In this document: positions 46,644-55,239 of the stretch, in pieces
How the letters are laid out: every line of letters starts with the position of its first letter
How positions within the stretch are numbered: the stretch's first letter is position 1
Origin: Pirellula staleyi DSM 6068
GTDB lineage: Bacteria; Planctomycetota; Planctomycetia; Pirellulales; Pirellulaceae
Direction of reading: 5' to 3'
DNA: 64,000 nt
Assembly: GCF_000025185.1 (NCBI RefSeq)
Contig: NC_013720.1
Location: forward strand, 1,550,001 to 1,614,000
Program-made: the position numbers and the translations under genes
The notes under the pieces: generated by a model
The model's database searches: none
The model's input: only the letters and a program-made list of their open reading frames with translations
What the model was told of the DNA's origin: nothing

Positions 46644-49055
46644 ATGCGTCGGCTAGTAGCAAGTCAGACTCTTCGAGTATGGCGCTATTATTTTCTCGCG
46701 CTCGTTTCGCTGATGAGCATCACGAGCATGCTCGCTGCTGAGGAACTTGTAGCTGAGGAAGCCTCGCCACTCGCCGTGCGCGACCGGTTTGCGAAGCTCG
46801 AAGAATCACCGGAGCCCGATTTTCAGCGACACGTTGTTCCGCTGTTGTCGAATCTCGGCTGTAGTGGTCGCCACTGTCACGGCGCAAGCCAAGGGCAAGG
46901 CAATTTCAAGCTCTCCCTGTTTGGCTACGATTTTACAGCCGATCATCAAGCGCTCGTCCAAGGCTCGCGCATCGATCGGCGCGACGCGTCCAAAAGTCTC
47001 CTCCTCCAAAAGCCGCTCGCAATCGTCGACCATGAAGGGGGCCAGCGCATCGAGCGCGGCAGCTGGCAACATCACTTGCTGCAGGCCTGGATTAGCGCCG
47101 GTGGCAAGCGCGAGCGATCGCAGCGGCTGCTTAAACTCGAAATCGTTCCCCCCGAACTGCTCCTCGATTCACCCGGGAAATCGCAGCGGTTTTCGGTCGT
47201 GGCAAGTTGGTCGGATGGTTCGCGCGAAGAGGTGACGGGTCTAGCCCGCATAGAAGTGCGCGACGACACGGTCGCTCAGTTGCGCAAGCTCAACACCGTG
47301 GAAGCAGTCGGTGCTGGGGACACGCATTTGGTCGCCATCTACGACGCGCTGGTCGTCTCGGCTCCAGTCCTTGTCCCCTATCCAGCGGCCAGCTCGCGAG
47401 CACTCGCAGCGACCGATCACCCTGTCGATCACGGGGTGGATCGTTTGGTTCTCGAGAAACTTCAGAAGCTCGGGATCGAGCCGGCCGCGATCTGCAGCGA
47501 TGCGGAATTCCTGCGGCGAGCGAGCCTCGACATCATCGGGACGCTCCCGACGCCGAGCGAAGTGCGAACGTTTCTCGCCGACAAGGACGAAGACAAACGT
47601 ACGCGAAAAATCGACGAGCTGCTCGCGCATCCGATGCATGCCGCCTGGTGGAGTGTAAAGCTCGCGGAACTCACGGGCGGGGCACCCTCGCAGCAGAGCG
47701 ATGCCCCGCAGCAGTTCGCGCAGCAGTGGTACGATTGGCTCGCGCGACGACTCGCCGAGAACATGCCGTACGACCAAATCGTCGCTGGGATGCTGCTGGC
47801 CGAAAGTCGTCCCGCAGGCGCAACCTATCGCGCGTATGCCGAGGAGATGTCGTCGTACTTTCGCGAGGCTGATCCCGCCGACTTTGCGTCGCGGGCCACG
47901 CTGCCCCACTTCTGGAGTCGTAAGTCGCTCCAAGAACCACGCGCCAAGGCGCTCGCGGTTTCGCACACGTTTCTCGGGATTCGTCTCGAGTGCGCGGAGT
48001 GTCACAAACATCCGCACGATCAATGGACGCAGCAAGATTTTCGTGAACTCGGGAAGTTGCTCTCGGCGATCGAGTACGGCACTGCTCCCGACGCGCGCGA
48101 CGAGCAGCAGCGACTGGTGCGCGAACTAGGGAGCAACCTGGGCCCGCAGCAGTCGATCTCGGCCGACCTGTTGGCGAAGGCTGCCGATGGCCAAGTGCTG
48201 CCGTGGCGTGAGCTGTTTATCGCGCGCGAAGTAACTCCCCCCCGAGCGATTTTGCAGCTTCCGGTCGATGGTTCGGCGACTCGCGATCCACGCCGAATTT
48301 TCTACGACTGGCTTCTGCAAGAGAACAATCCATTCTTCGCGCGGGCGATCGTGAATCGTGTTTGGCGAGGCTATTTTCATCGCGGACTCATCGATCCGAC
48401 CGACGACGCAAGTCCGGCAAACCCTGCTTCGCACGAGCCGCTGCTGCGTTATTTATCGCAAGCGTTTGTGCAAAAGAAGTACGACCTGCGGTGGCTCCAT
48501 CGCGAAATTGTGACTAGCGCCACCTATCAGCGTTCGTGGCGACCAGTCTCGAGCGAGGTGCGCGATTTACGCAACGCGAGCCGCTTCGTCCCACGCCGCT
48601 TACCGGCTGAAGTTCTCTACGACGCCCTCAAGCAAGTCTCGCTGACGACAAAAGAGCTCGAAGCGTTTGCCCGCGATCCACGGCAGCGCGCCGCTGGCAA
48701 GTTATCCCCCAAGCTGCAAGGGAGCTACGCGATGCTCGCCTTTGGCAAACCGGCGGGGCAAGCGATGTGCGACTGCGAGCGGAGCGAACGGACCACGCTG
48801 CTGCAGTCGATCTTCACCCAGAACGATCCCCTCGTTCAGCTCCGGCTTGAGAGCACCAGCTGGGCCGCAGCTCTTGCGCGCGACGAGCTGATCGACGAGG
48901 CCTATTTGCGAACCCTCAGCCGCTTTCCGACGAGTGATGAGCGCGATCGCGTAGCCGCTCAGCTCGCCGAGCTACCGGCCGATGATCGTGAGGAAGCAGC
49001 GCGGTCGCTTCTGTGGTCGCTCATCAATAGTAAAGAGTTTTTGCTGAATCACTAA
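46644..49055 (+). CDS. DUF1549/DUF1553 (PSCyt2/PSD1) cytochrome-like planctomycete protein
   Basis: 803 residues. A signal (FLALVSLMSITSMLAAEE) is followed by a PSCyt1-like segment with CSGRHCHG (CX4CH haem-type motif), a β-sandwich (RFSVVASWSDGSREEVTG), the DUF1549 domain (RRASLDIIGTLPTPSEVRTF) and the DUF1553 domain (RAIVNRVWRGYFHRGLIDPTDD). A second CxxCH-like site is ECAECHKHP. Such proteins are planctomycete hallmarks, almost always followed by a DUF1501 gene as here. They are linked by context to polysaccharide degradation and extracytoplasmic electron transfer, without proven activity. Confidence 0.93.
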   Translation: MRRLVASQTLRVWRYYFLALVSLMSITSMLAAEELVAEEASPLAVRDRFAKLEESPEPDFQRHVVPLLSNLGCSGRHCHGASQGQGNFKLSLFGYDFTADHQALVQGSRIDRRDASKSLLLQKPLAIVDHEGGQRIERGSWQHHLLQAWISAGGKRERSQRLLKLEIVPPELLLDSPGKSQRFSVVASWSDGSREEVTGLARIEVRDDTVAQLRKLNTVEAVGAGDTHLVAIYDALVVSAPVLVPYPAASSRALAATDHPVDHGVDRLVLEKLQKLGIEPAAICSDAEFLRRASLDIIGTLPTPSEVRTFLADKDEDKRTRKIDELLAHPMHAAWWSVKLAELTGGAPSQQSDAPQQFAQQWYDWLARRLAENMPYDQIVAGMLLAESRPAGATYRAYAEEMSSYFREADPADFASRATLPHFWSRKSLQEPRAKALAVSHTFLGIRLECAECHKHPHDQWTQQDFRELGKLLSAIEYGTAPDARDEQQRLVRELGSNLGPQQSISADLLAKAADGQVLPWRELFIAREVTPPRAILQLPVDGSATRDPRRIFYDWLLQENNPFFARAIVNRVWRGYFHRGLIDPTDDASPANPASHEPLLRYLSQAFVQKKYDLRWLHREIVTSATYQRSWRPVSSEVRDLRNASRFVPRRLPAEVLYDALKQVSLTTKELEAFARDPRQRAAGKLSPKLQGSYAMLAFGKPAGQAMCDCERSERTTLLQSIFTQNDPLVQLRLESTSWAAALARDELIDEAYLRTLSRFPTSDERDRVAAQLAELPADDREEAARSLLWSLINSKEFLLNH

Positions 49056-49073
49056 AGAAATGCTGCAAAAGTC

Positions 49074-50387
49074 ATGCAAAACTATTTAGGAAAACTGACG
49101 CGGCGATTGCTCCTGGCGCGCTCGGCGACGCTGGGAAGCTGGATGACGGCAGCCACGCTCGCGGGCTCGCTCCGCAGCGGAATTTCCGCCGCCGAATCGA
49201 CTCCGCACGCGCGTCAGCTTCCACAGCGGGCGGGCATTCTCGTCTTCCTTTCGGGAGGGCCCGCGCATCAAGACACGTTCGACCTGAAGCCTGATGCGCC
49301 AGCGGAGTTTCGTGGCCAGTTCCAGCCGATTGCTTCCAAGACTTCAGGCCTGGCGATCTGCGAGCATTTGCCGCGCATCGCAGCGATGACCGACAAGCTC
49401 GCCGTGATCCGCGCGGTGTCGCATAACTTGCCCGATCATGGACTCGGGTCCCGTTATGTCTTGACCGGCAATCGCCCCACCCCGGTGATGCAGTTTCCTT
49501 CGCTCGGCAGCGTGATTAGCAAAGAGCAAACAGGACCTGCCGATCTGCCGCGTTACGTCGCGATCGATCGCGATAACGAGGGGCCCGGTTTTCTTGGCGC
49601 TCAGTTTGGAGCACTCGAAACCGGAGAACACCCGCGCGTCGGGCGACCGTTCTCCATACGCGGCATCACCCTCGAAGAGGGAGTGACGATCGAGCAGTTC
49701 TCCAGGCGTCGTAACCTAGCGCGCGAGGTCGATCAGCTCTTTGCCGGGCTCGAAGATTTAGATGACGAGGTTCGCGCGCTCGATCAATTTTCCGAGCAAG
49801 CGTATCGCATCATCAGCAGCAAGCGGGCCCGCGAGGCATTTGATCTATCGCAAGAAAAACCGACGATTTCTGCACGATTTGGCTCGCACGAGCATAGTCA
49901 AAGCTACTTGCTTGCCGCCCGCTTGATCGAAGCTGGAGTCCGGTTTGTGACCGTGATTGTCGATGGCTGGGACACGCATCAAGCGAACTTCAAAACGCTG
50001 AAGGAAACGCTTCTTCCCTCGCTCGATCAGAATGTGAGTGCCCTGCTCACGACCCTCGGCGATAAGGGTTTACTCGAGACCACCTCGGTGCTGATCACTG
50101 GCGAGTTTGGACGTACCCCCAAAATCAACGGCGGCGCGGGGCGCGATCACTGGGCGCAGGCGATGACCAGTTTGCTCGCCGGTGGCGGGGTGCAAGGTGG
50201 CGCGCTGATCGGCAAGACCGATGCCCGTGCTGCTGAACCTGTGGGGGATAGTTTTTCGCCCGACGATCTCGCGGCGACCTTCTTTCACACGCTCGGTGTG
50301 CCGTCATCGCGCGAGTATCCTTCCGGCACCGGTCGCCCGATCACGCTGGTGCGCGAAGGGAAAGTGATTCGCGAGATTTGCGCTTAG
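49074..50387 (+). CDS. DUF1501 protein
   Basis: 437 residues. An N-terminal Tat-like stretch (TRRLLLARSATLGSW) precedes the alkaline-phosphatase/sulfatase-like DUF1501 fold with its hallmarks GILVFLSGGPAHQDTFDLKP, SVISKEQTG, VIVDGWDTHQANF and GEFGRTPKINGGAGRDHW. It begins 18 bp after the DUF1549/1553 gene and is certainly co-transcribed. The family is abundant in planctomycetes and of unknown activity; metal-dependent hydrolysis is suggested by the fold. Confidence 0.93.
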   Translation: MQNYLGKLTRRLLLARSATLGSWMTAATLAGSLRSGISAAESTPHARQLPQRAGILVFLSGGPAHQDTFDLKPDAPAEFRGQFQPIASKTSGLAICEHLPRIAAMTDKLAVIRAVSHNLPDHGLGSRYVLTGNRPTPVMQFPSLGSVISKEQTGPADLPRYVAIDRDNEGPGFLGAQFGALETGEHPRVGRPFSIRGITLEEGVTIEQFSRRRNLAREVDQLFAGLEDLDDEVRALDQFSEQAYRIISSKRAREAFDLSQEKPTISARFGSHEHSQSYLLAARLIEAGVRFVTVIVDGWDTHQANFKTLKETLLPSLDQNVSALLTTLGDKGLLETTSVLITGEFGRTPKINGGAGRDHWAQAMTSLLAGGGVQGGALIGKTDARAAEPVGDSFSPDDLAATFFHTLGVPSSREYPSGTGRPITLVREGKVIREICA

Positions 50388-50409
50388 CTACGCAGTTCCA
50401 CTGCGTGGT

Positions 50410-50706
50410 TTATGCCTTCAAGAAAAACGTGTAGATCAGATACATCTCGCCAGCAGTGATGGCGACGCACGCGATCAGGAAGACAGCGATGGGAATGAGG
50501 CCGACGGCGTTGTCGTCGTCCATTTCAAAGAGGACGCGTACTAGCTTGGGTATGAAGATGATTTTGAGAATCGACACGACCGTGTCGTACAAAGTGTCGG
50601 CGGCTCGCGCGCCGGTATCGAATACGATCCAGCCCAGGAATAGATAGACCGGAATGTTGAGGATCACCAGGAGGATCGAGAGAATGATCTGAGTCGACTC
50701 GTCCAT
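50410..50706 (-). CDS. small membrane protein, 98 aa
   Basis: Three hydrophobic segments: ~8-28 (ILSILLVILNIPVYLFLGWI), ~42-58 and ~70-95. A short acidic loop (EMDDDNA) lies between the last two. There is no recognised family. It has a normal codon pattern and stands alone between the DUF1501 gene and the oxidoreductase terminator. Confidence 0.65.
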   Translation of the reverse strand: MDESTQIILSILLVILNIPVYLFLGWIVFDTGARAADTLYDTVVSILKIIFIPKLVRVLFEMDDDNAVGLIPIAVFLIACVAITAGEMYLIYTFFLKA

Positions 50707-50813
50707 ACCAGACTCACGGTGAAAGTTAACAGCTGGTGACGCTTAAATAGTTAGATAAATAGCCTCTAGTGGTGTTAAGTGTAGTTGTTCTGGGTGGTGC
50801 CGGCAAGCGCACG

Positions 50814-50848
50814 AAAAAAAGGCTGAGCAGCTTGCGCCACTCAGCCTT
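50814..50848 (-). terminator. intrinsic terminator of the Gfo/Idh/MocA gene
   Basis: A perfect 9-bp stem AAGGCTGAG / CTCAGCCTT with a 12-base loop is followed on the minus strand by seven T residues, 35 bp past the oxidoreductase stop. Confidence 0.9.
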
Positions 50849-50883
50849 CTGGATTGATCGGAAACGTCTAGAAAACGCTCGAA

Positions 50884-52080
50884 TTACTTGCGAGCCAGCG
50901 GATGTTTGATCGGCAGGAACGAGCCCCCTTGCTGGCTGCTCGCCACGCACTGCTCGATGAAGTACATCCCTTCCACGCCGTCGTGGATGTTCGGATAAAC
51001 GGTATCCTTCGTCTCGAACGGTTTGCCTTCAGCGCGGAGGATCATCGCGTCGTAAGCAGCGCGATAGATGTTGGCAAACGCCTCGAAAAACGCTTCAGGG
51101 TGTCCGCTCGGCAAACGGCAAGCAGCGCGGCCCATGTCGTTCATGTGCGGCGCGTTCGGATCACGGGTGTAGATCTTGTGAGGCTGTCCGTTCGCGCGTA
51201 CGACCATCGCGTTCGGCTCTTCTTGACGCCACACGAGCGAACCCTTCGTGCCGTCGATTTCGATCCACATGTCGTTCTCGCGACCATGGCTGATCTGCGA
51301 CGCAGTGACCGTTCCCAGCGCGCCGTTTTCGAACTTCACGATCGCGGTGCCGTAGTCGTCGAGCGCTCGCCCCTCTTCAAACGTTTTGAGATGGCAGCTG
51401 ATCGTTTCAGGGAGCAAGCCGGTCATGTAGCGCGCCAGGTTGTAGGCGTGCGTGGCGATGTCGCCGAAACAGCCAGCGATGCCACTCTTCTTGGGATCGG
51501 TCCGCCAGGCAGCCTGCTTTTGATCGCTCAGCTCCAGTCGCGTCCGGAGCCAGCCTTGGATGTAAAACGCGCGGATGGCGTTGATTTCACCGAGCTCGCC
51601 GCTGGCGATCATCTGCCGCGCTTGTCGCACCAGTGGATAGCCGGTGTAGTTGTGGGTGACGGCAAACACCACGCCCGACTTCTTCACCACCTCGGCCAGC
51701 TCTTCAGCCTGCTTCAGGTCAAAAGTCATCGGCTTATCGCAAATGACGTTGAAGCCCGCTTCAGCGGCGGTCTTGGCGATTTCGAAGTGGGTGTGATTGG
51801 GGGTGGCGACCGAAACGAAGTCGATCCGCTGATCGGCTGGCAGGGCGAGTTCCTTCTCGACCAGCTCGTGGATCGAGCCATAGGCCCGGGCGACAGGGAT
51901 ATCGTAATCAGGTGCCGAAGCTTTCGACTTTTCGGCATTGCTCGAGAGGGCACCGGCGACGAGGACCGCGCGGTTATCGAGGACAGCAGCAGTGGCGTGG
52001 ACCCGGCCGATGAACGACCCTTGTCCGCCGCCGCAAAGAGCCATCCGCAGCTTACGGTTGAGGCTTCCGTTGGTGGTCAT
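50884..52080 (-). CDS. Gfo/Idh/MocA-family oxidoreductase
   Basis: 398 residues. The NAD-binding Rossmann part starts RMALCGGGQGSFIGRVHATAA and is followed by FVSVATPNHTHFEIAKTAAE and the characteristic NVICDKPMTFDL. The C-terminal α/β domain carries GCFGDIATHAYNLARYMTG with the likely catalytic Asp-His pair. GGGQGSFIGxVHR-type members act on sugars or inositols; the substrate here is unknown. It is a single-gene transcript with its own terminator. No Tat signal is present, so it is cytoplasmic. Confidence 0.94.
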   Translation of the reverse strand: MTTNGSLNRKLRMALCGGGQGSFIGRVHATAAVLDNRAVLVAGALSSNAEKSKASAPDYDIPVARAYGSIHELVEKELALPADQRIDFVSVATPNHTHFEIAKTAAEAGFNVICDKPMTFDLKQAEELAEVVKKSGVVFAVTHNYTGYPLVRQARQMIASGELGEINAIRAFYIQGWLRTRLELSDQKQAAWRTDPKKSGIAGCFGDIATHAYNLARYMTGLLPETISCHLKTFEEGRALDDYGTAIVKFENGALGTVTASQISHGRENDMWIEIDGTKGSLVWRQEEPNAMVVRANGQPHKIYTRDPNAPHMNDMGRAACRLPSGHPEAFFEAFANIYRAAYDAMILRAEGKPFETKDTVYPNIHDGVEGMYFIEQCVASSQQGGSFLPIKHPLARK

Positions 52081-52241
52081 GGAGAGAGTTTCCTACAGAA
52101 AACGAGACGACAAAAGCGAGCGCGCGAACCGATCGCAAAACGCGATCGATCTAGGGCCGATGTTGTAGCACACCGCCGCCCCCTGCGGCAGATAGTCCCC
52201 CTTCGAGAGCCGATTTTTCGGGCGCTGCTGTTCCGTAGTCC

Positions 52242-52390
52242 CGTAGGTCGGCTACCCCGTAGCCGACAACGAATGCGGCTTCTATTTATTGAGACCGTCG
52301 ATGGGTGAGTGGCAATCAAATCGAGCCCATCATTAATCAGGCGACCATGGAGCGGTTAGACAAGTGTCGGCGAAAGGTGTAGCCGACCTA
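52242..52390 (+). repeat. inverted-repeat-bounded intergenic element, family A, copy 1
   Basis: The left end is CGTAGGTCGGCTAC followed by CCCGTAGCCGACAACGAATG; the right end is GTGTAGCCGACCTA, the inverse of the left end. The same ends recur in direct orientation at 55037-55186. The interior differs more than the ends. It has no coding potential and looks like a MITE or REP-type element. Confidence 0.75.
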
Positions 52391-52461
52391 ACAACCTATC
52401 CTGCATCAACATTGGCCATTCGACCACGCTGCACGTGAACGTGAATAGAGAGTCAGGTAGG

Positions 52462-52524
52462 GGTAGCTACCTACCAACTGAGGTTTAATAATGTTATTGC
52501 ATTTAATTGAAGTGGGGATATAAT
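52462..52524 (+). promoter_or_regulatory. promoter of the three-Cys-motif operon, probably giving a leaderless mRNA
   Basis: A perfect -10 TATAAT (52519-52524) lies 16 bp after TTGCAT (52497-52502). A start site 7-8 bases downstream would fall at 52531-52532, where the ATG of the first gene begins, so the transcript would be leaderless; indeed no Shine-Dalgarno precedes that ATG. A 10-bp palindrome GGTAGCTACC (52462-52471) upstream of the -35 could be an operator for the RHH-like first protein. Confidence 0.6.
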
Positions 52525-52531
52525 TTCAGTG

Positions 52532-52891
52532 ATGAAGCCAATTATCGGCGACAAAGTCCGGGTAAAAGCGACCAAGGAACGTGGGGTAGTCGAGAGTCTC
52601 GATGGCCGCAAGATACAGGTGCGCCTTGAAACTGGTTTGCTCACACCCGTTACGGAATTGGAGATCACGAACTACAGCATGGCGGCACGCAAGGCTTGGA
52701 AAAGCATGCCGAACCGACGCGTAGGGCGACCGAATGGAACAACAACAACAGACCGTGTTTCCGTGACGCTCCGAATCGACCGTAAGCTTTGGGAAGCGTT
52801 CAAAAGTGCTGAAGAGCGTGGCGCAGTAGCCGATCGCACGGCAACGATTAACAAATGGATTTCAGAGAAACTACGCCAACTCGAAGCGTAA
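52532..52891 (+). CDS. small KOW/SH3-like plus ribbon-helix-helix-like protein
   Basis: 119 residues. Residues ~1-45 ([20 protein letters not shown], then [14 protein letters not shown]) resemble a KOW/Tudor-like small barrel. Residues ~65-119 ([20 protein letters not shown], then [18 protein letters not shown]) resemble a ribbon-helix-helix DNA-binding unit. No complete family match is recognised. It is the first gene of a three-gene operon with the Gp37/Gp68-like and TcmP genes and may regulate it. Base composition is lower in GC than the surrounding chromosome, suggesting transfer. Confidence 0.68.
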   Translation: MKPIIGDKVRVKATKERGVVESLDGRKIQVRLETGLLTPVTELEITNYSMAARKAWKSMPNRRVGRPNGTTTTDRVSVTLRIDRKLWEAFKSAEERGAVADRTATINKWISEKLRQLEA

Positions 52892-52920
52892 ACACGGAAT
52901 GCCTCTCGAAAGGAATGGGG

Positions 52921-53649
52921 ATGGCTCAAAATTCAGGAATCGAATGGACGGAGGCGACTTGGAATCCGACTACGGGATGCACGAAGGTGAGTCCCGGATG
53001 TGCACACTGTTATGCCGAACGCATGGCCCATCGACTGCAAGCGATGGGGCAGCCTCGGTATGACCAAGGATTCGATCTCAAACTCCAAGAAGACATAGTC
53101 GAGTTACCTCTCCAGTGGAAGAAGCCTCGTGTCATTTTCGTCAACTCGATGAGCGACCTATTCCACAAAAAGGTGCCGGATGAGTTTATCCGTCGGTGCT
53201 TTCAGGTAATGAAACAAGCCAGCCAGCATAAGTTTCAAGTCTTGACTAAGCGCCCTGAGCGAGTGGTCGAGCTTGGTAACGAATTGGAATGGGGGGATAA
53301 CGTCTGGATGGGAACTAGCGTTGAGAATGCCACATACCTTCGACGCGTTCGCGTCTTGAAACGAGTACCGGCTAAGATTCGCTTCCTTTCCATCGAGCCG
53401 TTATTGGGAGCGATACCACGATTGCCCTTGAAGGGTATTCACTGGGTCATTGTCGGTGGAGAGTCTGGTCCGCAATCACGTCCAATGAAGCCAGACTGGG
53501 TTAGAAATATCCGAGACCAGTGTGTCGCAGGCGAAGTCCCATTCTTCTTCAAGCAGTGGGGGGCATTTGGTGCCGATGGCGTGCACAGGACGAAGAAAGC
53601 GAACGGACGGGAACTGGATGGTCGAATATGGAGTGAAATGCCATCATGA
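52921..53649 (+). CDS. phage Gp37/Gp68-family three-Cys-motif protein (DUF5131)
   Basis: 242 residues. The signature [20 protein letters not shown] carries Cys20, Cys27 and Cys30 (CX6CX2C), a cluster-binding-type variant of the radical-SAM cysteine motif. [41 protein letters not shown] and [13 protein letters not shown] follow in the family order (PF07505). The chemical reaction is unknown. The start at 52921 is chosen because AAAGGA lies about seven bases upstream; a nearer ATG at 52915 is too close. It overlaps the tcmP start by four bases (ATGA). Confidence 0.9.
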   Translation: MAQNSGIEWTEATWNPTTGCTKVSPGCAHCYAERMAHRLQAMGQPRYDQGFDLKLQEDIVELPLQWKKPRVIFVNSMSDLFHKKVPDEFIRRCFQVMKQASQHKFQVLTKRPERVVELGNELEWGDNVWMGTSVENATYLRRVRVLKRVPAKIRFLSIEPLLGAIPRLPLKGIHWVIVGGESGPQSRPMKPDWVRNIRDQCVAGEVPFFFKQWGAFGADGVHRTKKANGRELDGRIWSEMPS

Positions 53650-54989
53650 GTGATGTACCGCTGTTACCGGGGATGGAGCCATTCGTTGCCGCGAAGCCCC
53701 CGAAGGAAAAAGCGAAAAAGAACAACTCTCAGTACCTCTGGATTCCGGGGGAGGATCCGCCTGAACTAGGTCAACACAGTTTGGCGAAGCATCGGATTCT
53801 TCGGAACTATCTCGAGACTTACGTCGCAATTCTTACCTCCAATCGAGTCGTCGAAAAGCTTAATCTTTCGCTGGTGGACGGGTTTTCTGGCGGAGGGGCA
53901 TATCGAAGCCCAGTGACCGGCGAAAGGATTGCCGGCTCACCCATACTGATGTTGGACGCGATGGCATCGGCAGAAGCAAGGGCGAACGAGGGAAAAACGA
54001 AGCCGTTCAAGATCGACGCCGACTTCTACTTCATCGAGCAACAGAAGCCGACGATTGAGTACCTCACGCATGAGATTAGTGAATGCGAATCCGCTCACGG
54101 AAAACACGAACAGATTCATATACTTCCCGGTAGCTTTGCGCAACACATTGATCGGGTCATCAAAGAGATAAAGTCCAAGGGGCGGCGACATCGCGCCATC
54201 TTTCTGCTCGACCAATACGGCTACACCGATGTCACGCTTGTGAACATTAGGAAGATATTTCGCGAGCTTCCTTTCGCCGAAGTAATTCTCACGTTCGCAG
54301 TCGATTGGCTTGCCGATTTCGTGAACGAGTCAGAGAAGTTCGAATCTGCGCTCCGGAATTTGGAACTATCAGACAAGCGGGACTTGCTTGTGCAGATACG
54401 GCAGCAACACGCGGCTGACTGGCGACCGACGATTCAGCACTTGTTGCATCAACATTTCTATGAGAAAAGCGGGGCTGACTGCTATACGCCATTCTTTATC
54501 AACTCGACTGAATCTCACCGAGCCTATTGGCTGCTGCACTTTTCAAAACACGCAACTGCACGAAATGCAATGGTCGATCTACATTGGAGTATGCAGAATC
54601 ACTTTCAGCATTTTGGCAAAGCGGGTTTCGAAATGCTTCTTGGCTACGATCCAAGTAAAATAAATGATTCTAAAATGCTGCCATTCGATTTCGGCTCGGA
54701 TGCAGCGTCACAAACGCACGAATCTCTGCTCATCGGGCTGCCTGAACGTCTTTCAAGGTTTGGGGAAACGATCTCCTTTAAGCACTTCTTTGAGACGGTG
54801 GTCAATGAAACGCCCGCGACGAAACAGATGATTGCAATAGCTGCTCGACAATTGACAAAGGACCATGAAATCGAAGTTATTAGAGCTGATGGTAAGTTGC
54901 GAAAGAATGGTGTAATTATTCATGACGATGATCTGCTTCGTCTGCCTGCAACCAAGTCACTTTTCCTGCCGAGAAAAGATGATAAATAG
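53646..54989 (+). CDS. tcmP: three-Cys-motif partner protein TcmP
   Basis: 447 residues, coupled by an ATGA overlap to the three-Cys gene, its regular partner. A Rossmann/methyltransferase-like pattern is visible: [13 protein letters not shown] (residues ~75-86, motif I-like), FYFIEQQKP (~128-135, acidic end of strand 2) and [12 protein letters not shown] (~185-196, motif IV-like DxxG). The C-terminal ~100 residues look like winged-helix or helical domains. A SAM-dependent modification acting with the partner is a reasonable inference, not an established fact. Codon use is AT-leaning like the rest of the operon. Confidence 0.88.
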   Translation: MSDVPLLPGMEPFVAAKPPKEKAKKNNSQYLWIPGEDPPELGQHSLAKHRILRNYLETYVAILTSNRVVEKLNLSLVDGFSGGGAYRSPVTGERIAGSPILMLDAMASAEARANEGKTKPFKIDADFYFIEQQKPTIEYLTHEISECESAHGKHEQIHILPGSFAQHIDRVIKEIKSKGRRHRAIFLLDQYGYTDVTLVNIRKIFRELPFAEVILTFAVDWLADFVNESEKFESALRNLELSDKRDLLVQIRQQHAADWRPTIQHLLHQHFYEKSGADCYTPFFINSTESHRAYWLLHFSKHATARNAMVDLHWSMQNHFQHFGKAGFEMLLGYDPSKINDSKMLPFDFGSDAASQTHESLLIGLPERLSRFGETISFKHFFETVVNETPATKQMIAIAARQLTKDHEIEVIRADGKLRKNGVIIHDDDLLRLPATKSLFLPRKDDK

Positions 54990-55036
54990 CGAAGAAAAAC
55001 GTTCCAAGAATCTCATTTCCTAGAAATACTCAATTC

Positions 55037-55186
55037 CGTAGGTCGGTTACCCCGTAGCCGACAACGAATGGAGTTCCCATTTTGAGCGAGCCGAGACTGG
55101 CGATGAATTCGAGCGACGAGCCGAACGGTAGGCTGGCGAGAATGGAGCGCTGAGGGGAATGTCGGCTACGGTGTAGCCGACCTACG
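55037..55186 (+). repeat. inverted-repeat-bounded intergenic element, family A, copy 2
   Basis: It begins CGTAGGTCGGTTACCCCGTA and ends GTGTAGCCGACCTACG, the inverse of its start. It lies just after tcmP and is in the same orientation as copy 1 before the operon, so the two form ~150-bp direct copies around a 2.6-kb module. It shares its middle (GAGCGAG...ACGAGCCGA...GCGAGAATGG) with the diverged copy at 56341-56445. Confidence 0.78.
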
Positions 55187-55239
55187 TACTAAGACCTGCG
55201 AACTTGTGAATGTCGCGAGTCGCTTTGCCACTTAAAGGT

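Noticed and set aside
50902-52308. 468-codon plus-strand open frame
   Set aside because: Antisense shadow of the Gfo/Idh/MocA gene that runs on into repeat DNA.
52532-54989. Assignment of the three-gene module to CBASS, BREX, retron or restriction systems
   Set aside because: No cyclase, reverse transcriptase, BrxC/PglX, nuclease or effector gene is present; only the three-Cys/TcmP pairing is supported.
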